DNA from: Clostridiales bacterium UBA3758
Lineage (GTDB): Bacteria > Bacillota > Clostridia > Oscillospirales > Oscillospiraceae
Direction of reading: 5' to 3'
Assembly: GCA_002371675.1 (NCBI GenBank)
Contig: DFGE01000016.1
Span: 1-64,000, forward strand
DNA length: 64,000 nucleotides
Shown here piece by piece: positions 9,693 through 18,500 of this stretch. The notes under the pieces were generated by a model, which was not told where the DNA came from, made no database searches, and was given only the letters and a program-made list of their open reading frames with translations. Within the stretch, counting starts at the first letter, position 1. Each line of letters begins with the position of its first letter. The translations under genes were made by a program, and so were the position numbers.

Positions 9693-11592
9693 GCGCGGCG
9701 AAAGCCTCAAGGAAAACTTCGGCGCTATTGCCTGGACGCTCAAAAAGTTCTTCGGCTACTACCCCGTGCTGGGGCCGCTTGCCATGCTGTGCATCCTCTT
9801 CTCCGCCATTGTTGCGGCGATCCCTGCGGTCTTCATCCAGAAGGTCCTTGCCGTGATCGAGACCTTTGTCGCCAGCGGCGACTGGAGCGCGGCGCGTCAG
9901 GCGCTGCTGCCCTATATCTTTACGCTGATCGGCCTATATGCCGTCTCCATCTGCTCGCTCACGCTCGAGACCCAGCTCATGGCCATCATGACCCAGGGCT
10001 TCCTCGACAAGATGCGCCGCGAGATGTTCAACGGAATGCAGGATCTTCCCATCCGGTATTTCGACTCCCACAAGCACGGGGACATCATGTCCTTCTATAC
10101 CAACGATATCGATACCATGCGCCAGCTCGTGAGCGGCTCGCTCCCTGCCTTTATCCGCTCCGGCGCGATCGTGATCGCGGTGCTTGCCATCATGATCTAT
10201 TACAGCGTCTGGATGACGCTGGTGCTTCTGCTCGGCGTCGTGGCAATGTTCTATGTCAGCAAGGTCGTCGGCGGCGGTTCCGCCAAGTACTTCATGCAGC
10301 AGCAGAAGGCCGTCGGCGCGATGGAGGGCTTCGCCCAGGAGACGATGAACGGCCAGAAGGTCGTCAAGGTCTTCTGCCATGAGCAAAAGAGCATCGAGGA
10401 CTTTGACAAGGTCAACGGTGAGCTCTACGAGGTGGGCTTCCGTGCGCACGCCTTTGCGAGCGTCCTAGGCCCCATCATTGCCAATATAGGCAATATCCTC
10501 TATGTGACTCTCGCCCTCGTGGGCGGTGTGTTCATCCTCATGAAGGTGCCGAACGTCTCGCTTTCCGGTCTCGCGCTGGACGTGACGATCCTCGTGCCCT
10601 TCCTCAATATGGCGCGGCAGTTCACCGGCAACATCAACCAGCTCTCTCAGCAGATCAACTCCATCGTCATGGCCGGCGCCGGCGCCCAGCGCGTCCTCAG
10701 CCTGGTCAACGAGCCCCCTGAGGAGGACAATGGCTATGTCACGCTCGTGAACGTCGAGACCGACGAAAAGGGCGAACTGCGCGAGGTCGAGCAGCACACC
10801 GGGCACTGGGCCTGGCGGCACCCGCACCAGGCGGAGGGCACCATCACCTACACCCCGCTGCGCGGCGATGTGCGCATGGTGGATGTGGACTTCGCCTATG
10901 AGGAGGGCAAGCCCGTCCTGCACGACATCTCCGTTTATGCCGAGCCCGGCCAGAAGGTTGCCTTCGTCGGCGCGACCGGCGCGGGCAAGACGACTATAAC
11001 CAACCTCATCAACCGCTTCTACGACATTGCCGACGGCAAGATCCGCTATGACGGCATCAACATCAACAAGATCAAGAAGGACGACCTGCGCCGCTCCCTC
11101 GGCATCGTCCTGCAGGAGACCAACCTCTTCACCGGCACGGTGATGGAGAACATCCGCTACGGCCGCCTCGACGCCAGCGACGAGGAATGCGAGGAGGCCG
11201 CCCGGCTCGCCGGCGCGGACGATTTCATCCGCCGCCTGCCCCAGGGCTATCAGACGGAGCTGCAGAACAACGGCGCGAACCTCTCCCAGGGTCAGCGTCA
11301 GCTGCTCGCCATTGCTCGCGCCGCCGTGGCCGACCCGCCCGTCATGATCCTCGACGAGGCCACCTCCTCCATCGACACCCGCACCGAGGCCATCGTGCAG
11401 CGCGGTATGGATAAGCTCATGGAGGGCAGAACGGTCTTCGTCATCGCGCACCGCCTCTCCACGGTCATGAACTCGGATGTTATCATGGTTCTGGATCACG
11501 GCCGCATCATCGAGCGCGGCAGCCACGAAAAGCTCATTGCAGAGCGCGGCACCTATTATCAGCTCTACACCGGCGCCTTCGAGCTGGAGTAA
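9682..11592 (+). CDS. ABC exporter half-transporter with canonical ATP site
   Basis: A 636-residue partner of the preceding half-transporter. Walker A is GATGAGKTT, the signature NLSQGQRQL, Walker B MILDEATSSID with the catalytic Glu, and the H-loop FVIAHRLST with His. It should therefore carry the active site of the heterodimer. An insertion of about 50 residues (roughly residues 350-400, containing HTGHWAWRHPHQ) lies between the membrane domain and the ATPase domain, as in many clostridial members. GGAGGT precedes the ATG at 9682 by 7 bases. A strong terminator follows. Confidence 0.92.
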   Translation: MKSKRGESLKENFGAIAWTLKKFFGYYPVLGPLAMLCILFSAIVAAIPAVFIQKVLAVIETFVASGDWSAARQALLPYIFTLIGLYAVSICSLTLETQLMAIMTQGFLDKMRREMFNGMQDLPIRYFDSHKHGDIMSFYTNDIDTMRQLVSGSLPAFIRSGAIVIAVLAIMIYYSVWMTLVLLLGVVAMFYVSKVVGGGSAKYFMQQQKAVGAMEGFAQETMNGQKVVKVFCHEQKSIEDFDKVNGELYEVGFRAHAFASVLGPIIANIGNILYVTLALVGGVFILMKVPNVSLSGLALDVTILVPFLNMARQFTGNINQLSQQINSIVMAGAGAQRVLSLVNEPPEEDNGYVTLVNVETDEKGELREVEQHTGHWAWRHPHQAEGTITYTPLRGDVRMVDVDFAYEEGKPVLHDISVYAEPGQKVAFVGATGAGKTTITNLINRFYDIADGKIRYDGININKIKKDDLRRSLGIVLQETNLFTGTVMENIRYGRLDASDEECEEAARLAGADDFIRRLPQGYQTELQNNGANLSQGQRQLLAIARAAVADPPVMILDEATSSIDTRTEAIVQRGMDKLMEGRTVFVIAHRLSTVMNSDVIMVLDHGRIIERGSHEKLIAERGTYYQLYTGAFELE

Positions 11593-11612
11593 ATCAAACC
11601 TATCAGAAAAGG

Positions 11613-11649
11613 AAAACGCTCTCCGGGATTGTCTCCCGGAGGGCGTTTT
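11613..11649 (+). terminator. Terminator of the ABC exporter operon
   Basis: Stem AAAACGC-x-CTCCGGGA / TCCCGGAG-x-GCGTTTT. A near-copy of the same hairpin lies at 11858-11902. Confidence 0.85.
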
Positions 11650-11905
11650 GCTCAGCTTGTCAAAAAAGTCCATACCGGACTTTTTTGACTGCGCTTCAGC
11701 CGCCGAGCATTTTGCTTCAGGCAAAATGCTGTTACCGGAAAAGCCCGATATTCCGGGCTTTTCCGGCGGCGGTTTATTGTATTCGAGGCTGGCCTTGCCC
11801 CCTCGAGCTCCCCCGCTGCTCTACCCTCCCGCCTTACCGCAGATTATTTGACAGTCTCAGCAAAATGCTCTCCGGGATTGTCTCCCGGAGAGCGTTTTGC
11901 TGTAT
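11650..11905. repeat. Array of four consecutive hairpins in the 11.6-12.0 kb gap
   Basis: In order: AAAAAAGTCC/GGACTTTTTT (about 11661-11684), GCATTTTGC/GCAAAATGC (about 11707-11729), CCGGAAAAGCCCG/CGGGCTTTTCCGG (about 11736-11768), then a spacer, then a second terminator-like hairpin at 11858-11902 almost identical to 11613-11649. No gene is seen in 11593-12026. Confidence 0.8.
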
Positions 11906-11966
11906 CCTGCATTTCCCTGCATTTCCAACATTATCCTTAATCTTTCTTAAATCCAGTTTCCGCCTC

Positions 11967-11994
11967 TTTTCAGGAACGAAAAATGGCGTATAAT
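11967..11994 (+). promoter_or_regulatory. Promoter of the polysaccharide deacetylase gene
   Basis: A perfect TATAAT at 11989-11994, with a weak TTTTCA at 11967-11972 (16 bp apart). Confidence 0.55.
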
Positions 11995-12026
11995 ACTCTT
12001 GAGCAGAAAGCATCAGAGGCAGAAAC

Positions 12027-13481
12027 ATGAGAAAGAAAAAAGCCAAGAGAATACCGCGCTTCTCGCCCTGGCAGCGCGCACTGCTGATCGTCGTGGCGGT
12101 TCTGCTGGCCGCAGCTGTCGCCGTCGGCGTTGCGGACGCGCGGCGCGTACGCTTTTACATGAGCGGCGCGGAGGAAATCCGCGTGCCCTACGGGGAGCGC
12201 TATGAGGAGCCGGGCGTCTACGCGGTGAGCGTGGGCAGGCTCTTCGGCGAGAGCCGGCGGCGTCTGCCCGTCGTGGTGCGAGGCTCCGTCGGCGAGGAGC
12301 TCGGCGAATACACGCTTCGCTACGTGACGCCCTATCTTTTCCGCCTCTACGGCACCGAGCGGCGCGTTACGGTCGTGGACGAGACGCCGCCCGTGCTGCG
12401 GCTCCATACCCGTGAGGGCTACCTCCCGAGCTGGCTGGACGGCTACGACGAGGAGGGCTGGGAGGCCTGGGACGAGCATGACGGCGACCTCAGCGAGCGT
12501 GTCCTCCGGCGGGCGGAGGGAGATAGCTTTGTCTACACCGTGACGGATTCCTCCGGCAACACGGCGAGCGTGACCAGGAGCCCGCATTACGCTGTCACCG
12601 CCCCGGAGATCAGACTCAACGGCGGAGATCACATTGATGTGAACGCGGGTCTTGCGTTTCACGACCCCGGCTGCACGGCGACCGACAGCCTCGGCAATGA
12701 CCTAACGCAGTACGTCCGGGTGGAGGGGGAGGTCTCCAGCTTCCAGCCGGGGGACTATGAGCTGCGTTACTCGATCACCAACGCCCTCGGGCAGACGGTC
12801 AGCGCCGTGCGCACGGTCTCGGTCATCCCGATCCGGAATCCCGGCGTCATCGAGCCCGACCGCAACACCATCTACCTGACCTTTGACGACGGCCCCGGCC
12901 CCTACACCGGCCGCCTGCTCGATGTGCTCGCCTTCTACAACGTGCGCGCCACCTTCTTCGTGACCGGACTGAACCCGGACTATGAAAACCAGATCGGCAG
13001 GGCCTGGCGCGAGGGGCACAGCATAGGCGTCCACAGCGCCACGCATGACTATTATTCGATCTATGCGAGCGAGGAGGCCTTTTTCGCGGATTTCAACGCC
13101 GTGGAGGACATCATTCTCCGCCAGACCGGCACAACCACACGGCTCTTCCGTTTCCCCGGCGGCAGCTCCAATACCGTCAGCCGCTTCAATCCCGGCGTCA
13201 TGACGCGCCTCACGCGGGCCATGACGGATATGGGCTATATCTATTTCGACTGGAATGTGGACAGCAACGACGCCGGCGGCACGCGCGACACGGAGAGCAT
13301 ACTCCGGAACCTCAAGGACGGCTGTACCGGCAGACATGTTTCCGTCGTCCTGCAGCACGATATCAAGGACTACAGCGTGGATGCGGTGGAGAGCTTTATT
13401 GTCTGGGCGCTCAACAACGGCTATCAGTTCGCTCCGCTCACGGAGTCGAGCCCCCGCGCCCAGCACGGAGTGAACAATTAA
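12027..13481 (+). CDS. Membrane-anchored polysaccharide deacetylase with Ig-like repeats
   Basis: A 484-residue protein with a short basic N-terminus and one membrane segment (about residues 16-37). About 220 extracellular residues follow, resembling bacterial Ig-like DUF5011 repeats (for example FVYTVTDSSGNTAS and YELRYSITNALGQT). The C-terminal NodB domain shows YLTFDDGPG, the metal-binding HSATH, the RFPGGSSN motif, DWNVDSND and LQHD. It should remove acetyl groups from N-acetylglucosamine residues of peptidoglycan or a secreted glycan. The start at 12027 has only a modest AGAGGC site. A bidirectional terminator follows. Confidence 0.9.
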   Translation: MRKKKAKRIPRFSPWQRALLIVVAVLLAAAVAVGVADARRVRFYMSGAEEIRVPYGERYEEPGVYAVSVGRLFGESRRRLPVVVRGSVGEELGEYTLRYVTPYLFRLYGTERRVTVVDETPPVLRLHTREGYLPSWLDGYDEEGWEAWDEHDGDLSERVLRRAEGDSFVYTVTDSSGNTASVTRSPHYAVTAPEIRLNGGDHIDVNAGLAFHDPGCTATDSLGNDLTQYVRVEGEVSSFQPGDYELRYSITNALGQTVSAVRTVSVIPIRNPGVIEPDRNTIYLTFDDGPGPYTGRLLDVLAFYNVRATFFVTGLNPDYENQIGRAWREGHSIGVHSATHDYYSIYASEEAFFADFNAVEDIILRQTGTTTRLFRFPGGSSNTVSRFNPGVMTRLTRAMTDMGYIYFDWNVDSNDAGGTRDTESILRNLKDGCTGRHVSVVLQHDIKDYSVDAVESFIVWALNNGYQFAPLTESSPRAQHGVNN

Positions 13482-13501
13482 TCAATTAATCAATCAAAAA
13501 G

Positions 13502-13538
13502 AACAGGGCGGGAACTCTCCGTGAGTTCCCGCCCTGTT
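13502..13538. terminator. Bidirectional terminator between convergent genes
   Basis: Perfect 16-bp stem AACAGGGCGGGAACTC/GAGTTCCCGCCCTGTT with a 5-base loop, shared by the deacetylase gene and the small gene on the minus strand. Confidence 0.9.
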
Positions 13539-13565
13539 TAGCACGGATCTGAACAGATGGCGCGC

Positions 13566-13892
13566 TTACTCGCCGCCCTCCATGTCCTTGCTCGCACCCT
13601 CGTAGTCGTAGCTCCAGCCGTAACCGATCAGCCAGTAGTGGCGTGGATCGGCGTCCGGATCATTGAGCCTGGCGAATTCCATTTTCTTGCGGGTCTCGTA
13701 TTGGCGCAGCTCCTTGAGCGTAAAGGGCAGGCCCAGCTCCGCGGCAATCGGCAGCAGCACATCCTCCGCCACAGCTTCGCGGATCTCGAGACTGCCGGGA
13801 TAGCTGGCCTCGGCGTCGAGGCAGCGCTGCCGCAGCGCCTCATCCGCATCGTAAAGGGAAAAGAACTGTTCCACATTTTCCGTTTCTTTCAT
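13566..13892 (-). CDS. Small protein with a Nif11-like N-terminal region (tentative)
   Basis: A 108-residue acidic protein. Residues 5-65 (ENVEQFFSLYDADEALRQ, then VLLPIAAELGLPFTLKELRQ) follow the Nif11 pattern of a helix with a paired Phe-Phe, an Asp, and an A-x-E-x-G-x-x-F-T-x-x-E-L ending. Nif11-like regions serve as leader peptides of some RiPP precursors but also occur in stand-alone proteins. The C-terminal tail (HYWLIGYGWSYDYEG) is aromatic and has no cysteine, and no modifying enzyme is nearby, so a peptide-precursor role is doubtful. AGGAGG sits 7 bases before the ATG at 13892. Confidence 0.65.
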   Translation of the reverse strand: MKETENVEQFFSLYDADEALRQRCLDAEASYPGSLEIREAVAEDVLLPIAAELGLPFTLKELRQYETRKKMEFARLNDPDADPRHYWLIGYGWSYDYEGASKDMEGGE

Positions 13893-13967
13893 CATTCCGC
13901 CTCCTGACTTTTGCATGATGGCCTCATTATATTCGTTTTGCGTCAAAAAGACAAGAGCTTCGCCGCG

Positions 13968-13996
13968 TTGACAGCGCCCGAGGGGAATGCTATAAT
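13968..13996 (+). promoter_or_regulatory. Promoter of the LCP gene
   Basis: Consensus TTGACA (13968-13973) and TATAAT (13991-13996) with a 17-bp spacer, giving a 5' leader of about 140 bases that contains the palindromic element at 14007-14105. Confidence 0.9.
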
Positions 13997-14006
13997 GACT
14001 GTCAAC

Positions 14007-14105
14007 AGCGAATGATTCAAAGAATCATTCGCTGCCAAACCTGTCGTTTGGCAGCGAAATCAATCAAAACCTCGATTGATTTCGCCCTCCGATGGCCATT
14101 ATAAT
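14007..14105 (+). repeat. Modular palindromic element, copy A (short form)
   Basis: Three abutting hairpins that share bases: AGCGAATGATTC/GAATCATTCGCT (14007-14033), GCTGCCAAAC/GTTTGGCAGC (14031-14055) and GCGAAATCAATC/GATTGATTTCGC (14054-14085). A tail CCGATGGCCATTATAAT follows. It corresponds to the downstream half of copy B at 30033-30222. It lies wholly inside the predicted 5' leader of the LCP gene. Confidence 0.9.
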
Positions 14106-14142
14106 CAGTCAGCAGCAAAAAAAGCGAAACCGGGGAAGAAAA

Positions 14143-15123
14143 ATGGATCAAAAGAAACCGAAAAAGGAAAAACGCAGGGTATGGCTGATCGTGCTCCTGT
14201 GCATTCTCGGCTTGCTTGTGCTCGCCGTCTCCGCAGCGGGACTGTACTATAACACCCTGCTCGAGCGTTTGGATCTGGTCAGCAGCTCACAGAGCGAGAC
14301 GGAATACCAGGGACCCGCGGAGAGCATTGTGCCGATCATCTCCGACGATGTGGAGAGGATCGAGTCGGGCAACAAAGCGGAGGGCGAGGTCTACGCCGAC
14401 AAGAGGATCATGAATGTGCTGTTGATCGGCTCCGATCTCCGGCTCCCCAACACGCAGGATCGCGGCCGCGGAGATGTGACCATGCTTGTCTCGCTCAATA
14501 AGGAGACCGGAGAAGTCAAGCTCATCAGCTTTGAACGCGGCATCATGGTCGAGTGCCCCGGCGTCGGGATCGATCTGCTGACGCACTCCTTTTCCTATGG
14601 CGGCGCCGAGGTCACGACGGATATCATCGCCGATTATTTCCTGCTCGACATCGCGGGATATGCCCATGTTGATTTCGACAGCTTCAGCGCGATCGTGGAT
14701 GCGATCGGAGGCGTCGATATTGAGCTGGATGTAATGGAGGCCTGGGCACTGAAAAAGCCGGACGCGGGCGTGTATCATATGGACGGCGCGGATGCGTTGG
14801 CCTACTGCCGTCTGCGGAGTATCGACTCCAACTGGGGGCGCATTGCCCGACAGCGCAAGACAGTGCAGGCGATGATCGACCGGGTGAGCACCATGAGCCT
14901 GCCGGAAATTAACGAACTGACCAAGGTGGTACTCCCCCTGGTGCATACCAACCTCACCAAAACGGAAATTACTACCATCCTCATCAACGCGCCGAAGTTC
15001 CTCGGCGCGCATGCCGAGCAAATGGCCGTCCCGGATCACAACGACCAGAATTGCGATTTCCAATACGAATCCGAGCGACTGCGCCTGTTCATTTACGGCA
15101 AGGACAAATACGACGAGTCCTGA
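14143..15123 (+). CDS. LytR-CpsA-Psr (LCP) family cell wall polymer transferase
   Basis: A 326-residue protein with a Lys-rich cytoplasmic start and one membrane segment (about residues 14-38). The extracellular LCP domain contains NVLLIGSDLR, the RGRGDVTMLVSL arginine/aspartate pocket, DIAGYAHVDFDSFSAIVDAIGGVDIEL and ALAYCRLRS with R-x-x-R downstream. LCP proteins join polyprenyl-linked glycopolymers to peptidoglycan. The start is ATG 14143 (GGGGAAG before it); an ATG at 14092 lies inside the palindromic element and has no ribosome binding site. Followed by a terminator. Confidence 0.9.
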   Translation: MDQKKPKKEKRRVWLIVLLCILGLLVLAVSAAGLYYNTLLERLDLVSSSQSETEYQGPAESIVPIISDDVERIESGNKAEGEVYADKRIMNVLLIGSDLRLPNTQDRGRGDVTMLVSLNKETGEVKLISFERGIMVECPGVGIDLLTHSFSYGGAEVTTDIIADYFLLDIAGYAHVDFDSFSAIVDAIGGVDIELDVMEAWALKKPDAGVYHMDGADALAYCRLRSIDSNWGRIARQRKTVQAMIDRVSTMSLPEINELTKVVLPLVHTNLTKTEITTILINAPKFLGAHAEQMAVPDHNDQNCDFQYESERLRLFIYGKDKYDES

Positions 15124-15134
15124 ATCATACATGG

Positions 15135-15170
15135 AAAAACAGCAGCTCCCCAAGGGATGCTGCTGTTTTT
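15135..15170 (+). terminator. Terminator of the LCP gene
   Basis: Stem AAAAACAGCAGC/GCTGCTGTTTTT with a 12-base loop. The symmetric A and T runs allow it to act for the convergent NhaC gene too. Confidence 0.85.
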
Positions 15171-15195
15171 CTATATCGTTTCGGTTTTGCGAGGT

Positions 15196-16701
15196 TCAGG
15201 CCTCCACCTTGCCCGAGGCGTGTTTTTTGAGCCGCGCAGTCTTTGGAAGGGCAAAGCCGGGGATCATTCGGTCGAGACCCGTGAAGCTCAGAAACAGGAT
15301 AGAGCCGATGACCAGAAAGCTCATGTAGTTGCGGGAGATGATCTCCAGCGTCGTAAACTCGTGAAGCGGATAGACCATAGAAGAGATCTTCGCAAAAAAG
15401 ACGGGGAAGCAGTGCCAGGGGACGAGCTCGGAGCCGTAGATGCCCATGGAGGAAGTATAAGTCGCCAGACGCACACGCAGGAGGTAGGCGTCCTCTTCGC
15501 TGTCGGTCTCCACGTTTTTCTCCACGATATCTCGCACAATAGGGGACATGGTGGCGACCTGGGCTGCCTCATCCGCCAGCGCCATGTTGCCCACAAGGCA
15601 AAGCATGCCGCACCAGCCCATCAGCTGCGGGACGTTCCTGGAAATCTTCACGACCACCTTCGCCAGCGGATCGAAGGCGCCCATGGCGTTCATGATACCG
15701 CCAAAGGCCGCAACCCAGAGCATCATCACGATGACCCATGCGCCGGCGTCGGTGAAGCCGGTCATGACGACCACGCGGAAGAAAGTGCTGACGTTGGTCG
15801 TCCCGGCGATGAGGCCGAGCACGAGGGAACTGAGAACGCCGGCCAGCATGCACAGCAGTGTGTGGAAGCCGGTGAAGCTCAGGATGATGATGACGAAGAG
15901 GGGGATCACCAGGTAAAGCGGCACGCCGTTTTTGACTTGCTCCAGCAGAAGCAGAGCCGCAGGCTTCTCCTCTGAGAGCGCAGCATAGGCCGACTCCGGG
16001 ATCTTCGAGATGGCGGCGGCGGGATCGCCGGGGATGCTGGGCAGCGAGTGCCCGGCGAAATAAAAGATGAAGACGGACAGCAGCAGACACAGCAGCGACC
16101 AGACGAGCTGGTGACGGACGCGGTCGATGATTTTCACGTCCTGCATGCCGCAGCTGAGCACAGTCACATCCGAGATCATGCCGATATTGTCGCCGAAGCA
16201 GGAGCCGCCGGCAATGGCGCAGGTGGTGAGCAGCAGGTCGCCGCCGACAAGGTGATTGAGCCAGAGAAAGATCGGCGCGCAGGCGGCGAAGGTGCCCCAG
16301 GAGGATCCTGTCGCAACAGAGAGCACGCAGGTCACCAGAATGGAGACCGGCGCGATGGTGCGCGCGGTGATGCCGAGCTTGAGCGCGATGCAGATGAGCG
16401 AGGCGCCGACGCCCGTCGCCATAAAGCTCTCGGCCACGGCGTAGGCGAACATCAGGATAAAGAAGATCAGAACGATGTTCTTGACCGAATTCAGACCCTG
16501 CTGAAAGGCCTCCTCAAAGCTGCAATGGCAGGTCAGCATGTAGACCACGGCGGCGGTGAACACAGCGATCGGGGCCGCCAGCAGCAGATCGAGCTTGACG
16601 ACGATCACGAGCAGGGCAAAGACAAGCAGGGGAACAAACTTAAGCGCGGCAATCCAGCTGTTGCCGCGCGCATTTTGATTGTGAGTAGTCTGTTGTTTCA
16701 T
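15196..16701 (-). CDS. NhaC family Na+/H+ antiporter
   Basis: A 501-residue membrane protein with about 11-12 hydrophobic segments. Sequences typical of the NhaC family are VATGSSWGTFAACAPIF, GGSCFGDNIGMISD and GNMALADEAAQVATM. It exchanges external protons for internal Na+ (some members exchange organic acids such as malate and lactate), supporting pH and sodium balance. The start ATG at 16701 has AGGAAAGG upstream. It is a single-gene unit with its own promoter at 16735-16763. Confidence 0.88.
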   Translation of the reverse strand: MKQQTTHNQNARGNSWIAALKFVPLLVFALLVIVVKLDLLLAAPIAVFTAAVVYMLTCHCSFEEAFQQGLNSVKNIVLIFFILMFAYAVAESFMATGVGASLICIALKLGITARTIAPVSILVTCVLSVATGSSWGTFAACAPIFLWLNHLVGGDLLLTTCAIAGGSCFGDNIGMISDVTVLSCGMQDVKIIDRVRHQLVWSLLCLLLSVFIFYFAGHSLPSIPGDPAAAISKIPESAYAALSEEKPAALLLLEQVKNGVPLYLVIPLFVIIILSFTGFHTLLCMLAGVLSSLVLGLIAGTTNVSTFFRVVVMTGFTDAGAWVIVMMLWVAAFGGIMNAMGAFDPLAKVVVKISRNVPQLMGWCGMLCLVGNMALADEAAQVATMSPIVRDIVEKNVETDSEEDAYLLRVRLATYTSSMGIYGSELVPWHCFPVFFAKISSMVYPLHEFTTLEIISRNYMSFLVIGSILFLSFTGLDRMIPGFALPKTARLKKHASGKVEA

Positions 16702-16734
16702 ACCGTCCGATTGCCTTTCCTATTCTTCCTTTGT

Positions 16735-16763
16735 ATCTTAACAGAAAACAAGGGAAATGGCAA
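16735..16763 (-). promoter_or_regulatory. Promoter of the NhaC gene
   Basis: On the minus strand TTGCCA (16763-16758) and TAAGAT (16740-16735) with a 17-bp spacer. Confidence 0.65.
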
Positions 16764-16859
16764 GCTGCGCGAACAGACAAAAAAACAAGCGTATTTTCGA
16801 CGATTTGACGAAATTGCGTCCTGATCTGTTTCATTGCGTATGAAGCATTCCGAAAGCAG

Positions 16860-16888
16860 AAAAAGGACTGCCGAAGCAGTCCTTTTTT
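16860..16888 (-). terminator. Terminator of the enolase gene
   Basis: Stem AAAAAGGACTGC/GCAGTCCTTTTT with a 4-base loop, giving a U-run in the minus-strand transcript. Confidence 0.9.
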
Positions 16889-16902
16889 CCTGATATGAGA
16901 GC

Positions 16903-18228
<1,326 letters not shown>

Positions 18229-18240
18229 TCAGGTGATTTG

Positions 18241-18246
18241 ATTATA
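18241..18246 (-). promoter_or_regulatory. Promoter -10 box of eno
   Basis: TATAAT on the minus strand. No clear -35 box is visible 17 bp upstream. Confidence 0.5.
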
Positions 18247-18444
18247 CACGAACGCCACAAAAAAAGAAAGAGGGTCTTGCCGGAAACTGTCATTTTTTTC
18301 TCATTTTGTTAATGTTGAACAGTTTTTCCCCGGGATCGCGAGCCGTGGAACGCCCTTTCTGCGCCCTTTGCCGAAGCTGCGGAAAACAGTGGAAGCGGGA
18401 GAAAGCCGACTGCGGGAAGCGGCGCGGGAAATGCAGCAAAAGGC

Positions 18445-18472
18445 TTGCAAATCCCGACGAATATGGTAAAAT
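18445..18472 (+). promoter_or_regulatory. Promoter of the serine hydrolase gene
   Basis: TTGCAA (18445-18450) and TAAAAT (18467-18472) with a 16-bp spacer, 29 bp before the start codon. The remaining part of the 18205-18500 gap shows no gene. Confidence 0.65.
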
Positions 18473-18500
18473 AATTCGTATTCTTATCCTGGAGCAAGAC

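Noticed and set aside
13566..13892. RiPP biosynthetic cluster around the Nif11-like protein
   Set aside because: No radical SAM, LanM, YcaO or peptide exporter with a peptidase domain in the surrounding 10 kb; the ABC exporter at 8-11.6 kb belongs to a MarR operon and lacks a C39 peptidase.
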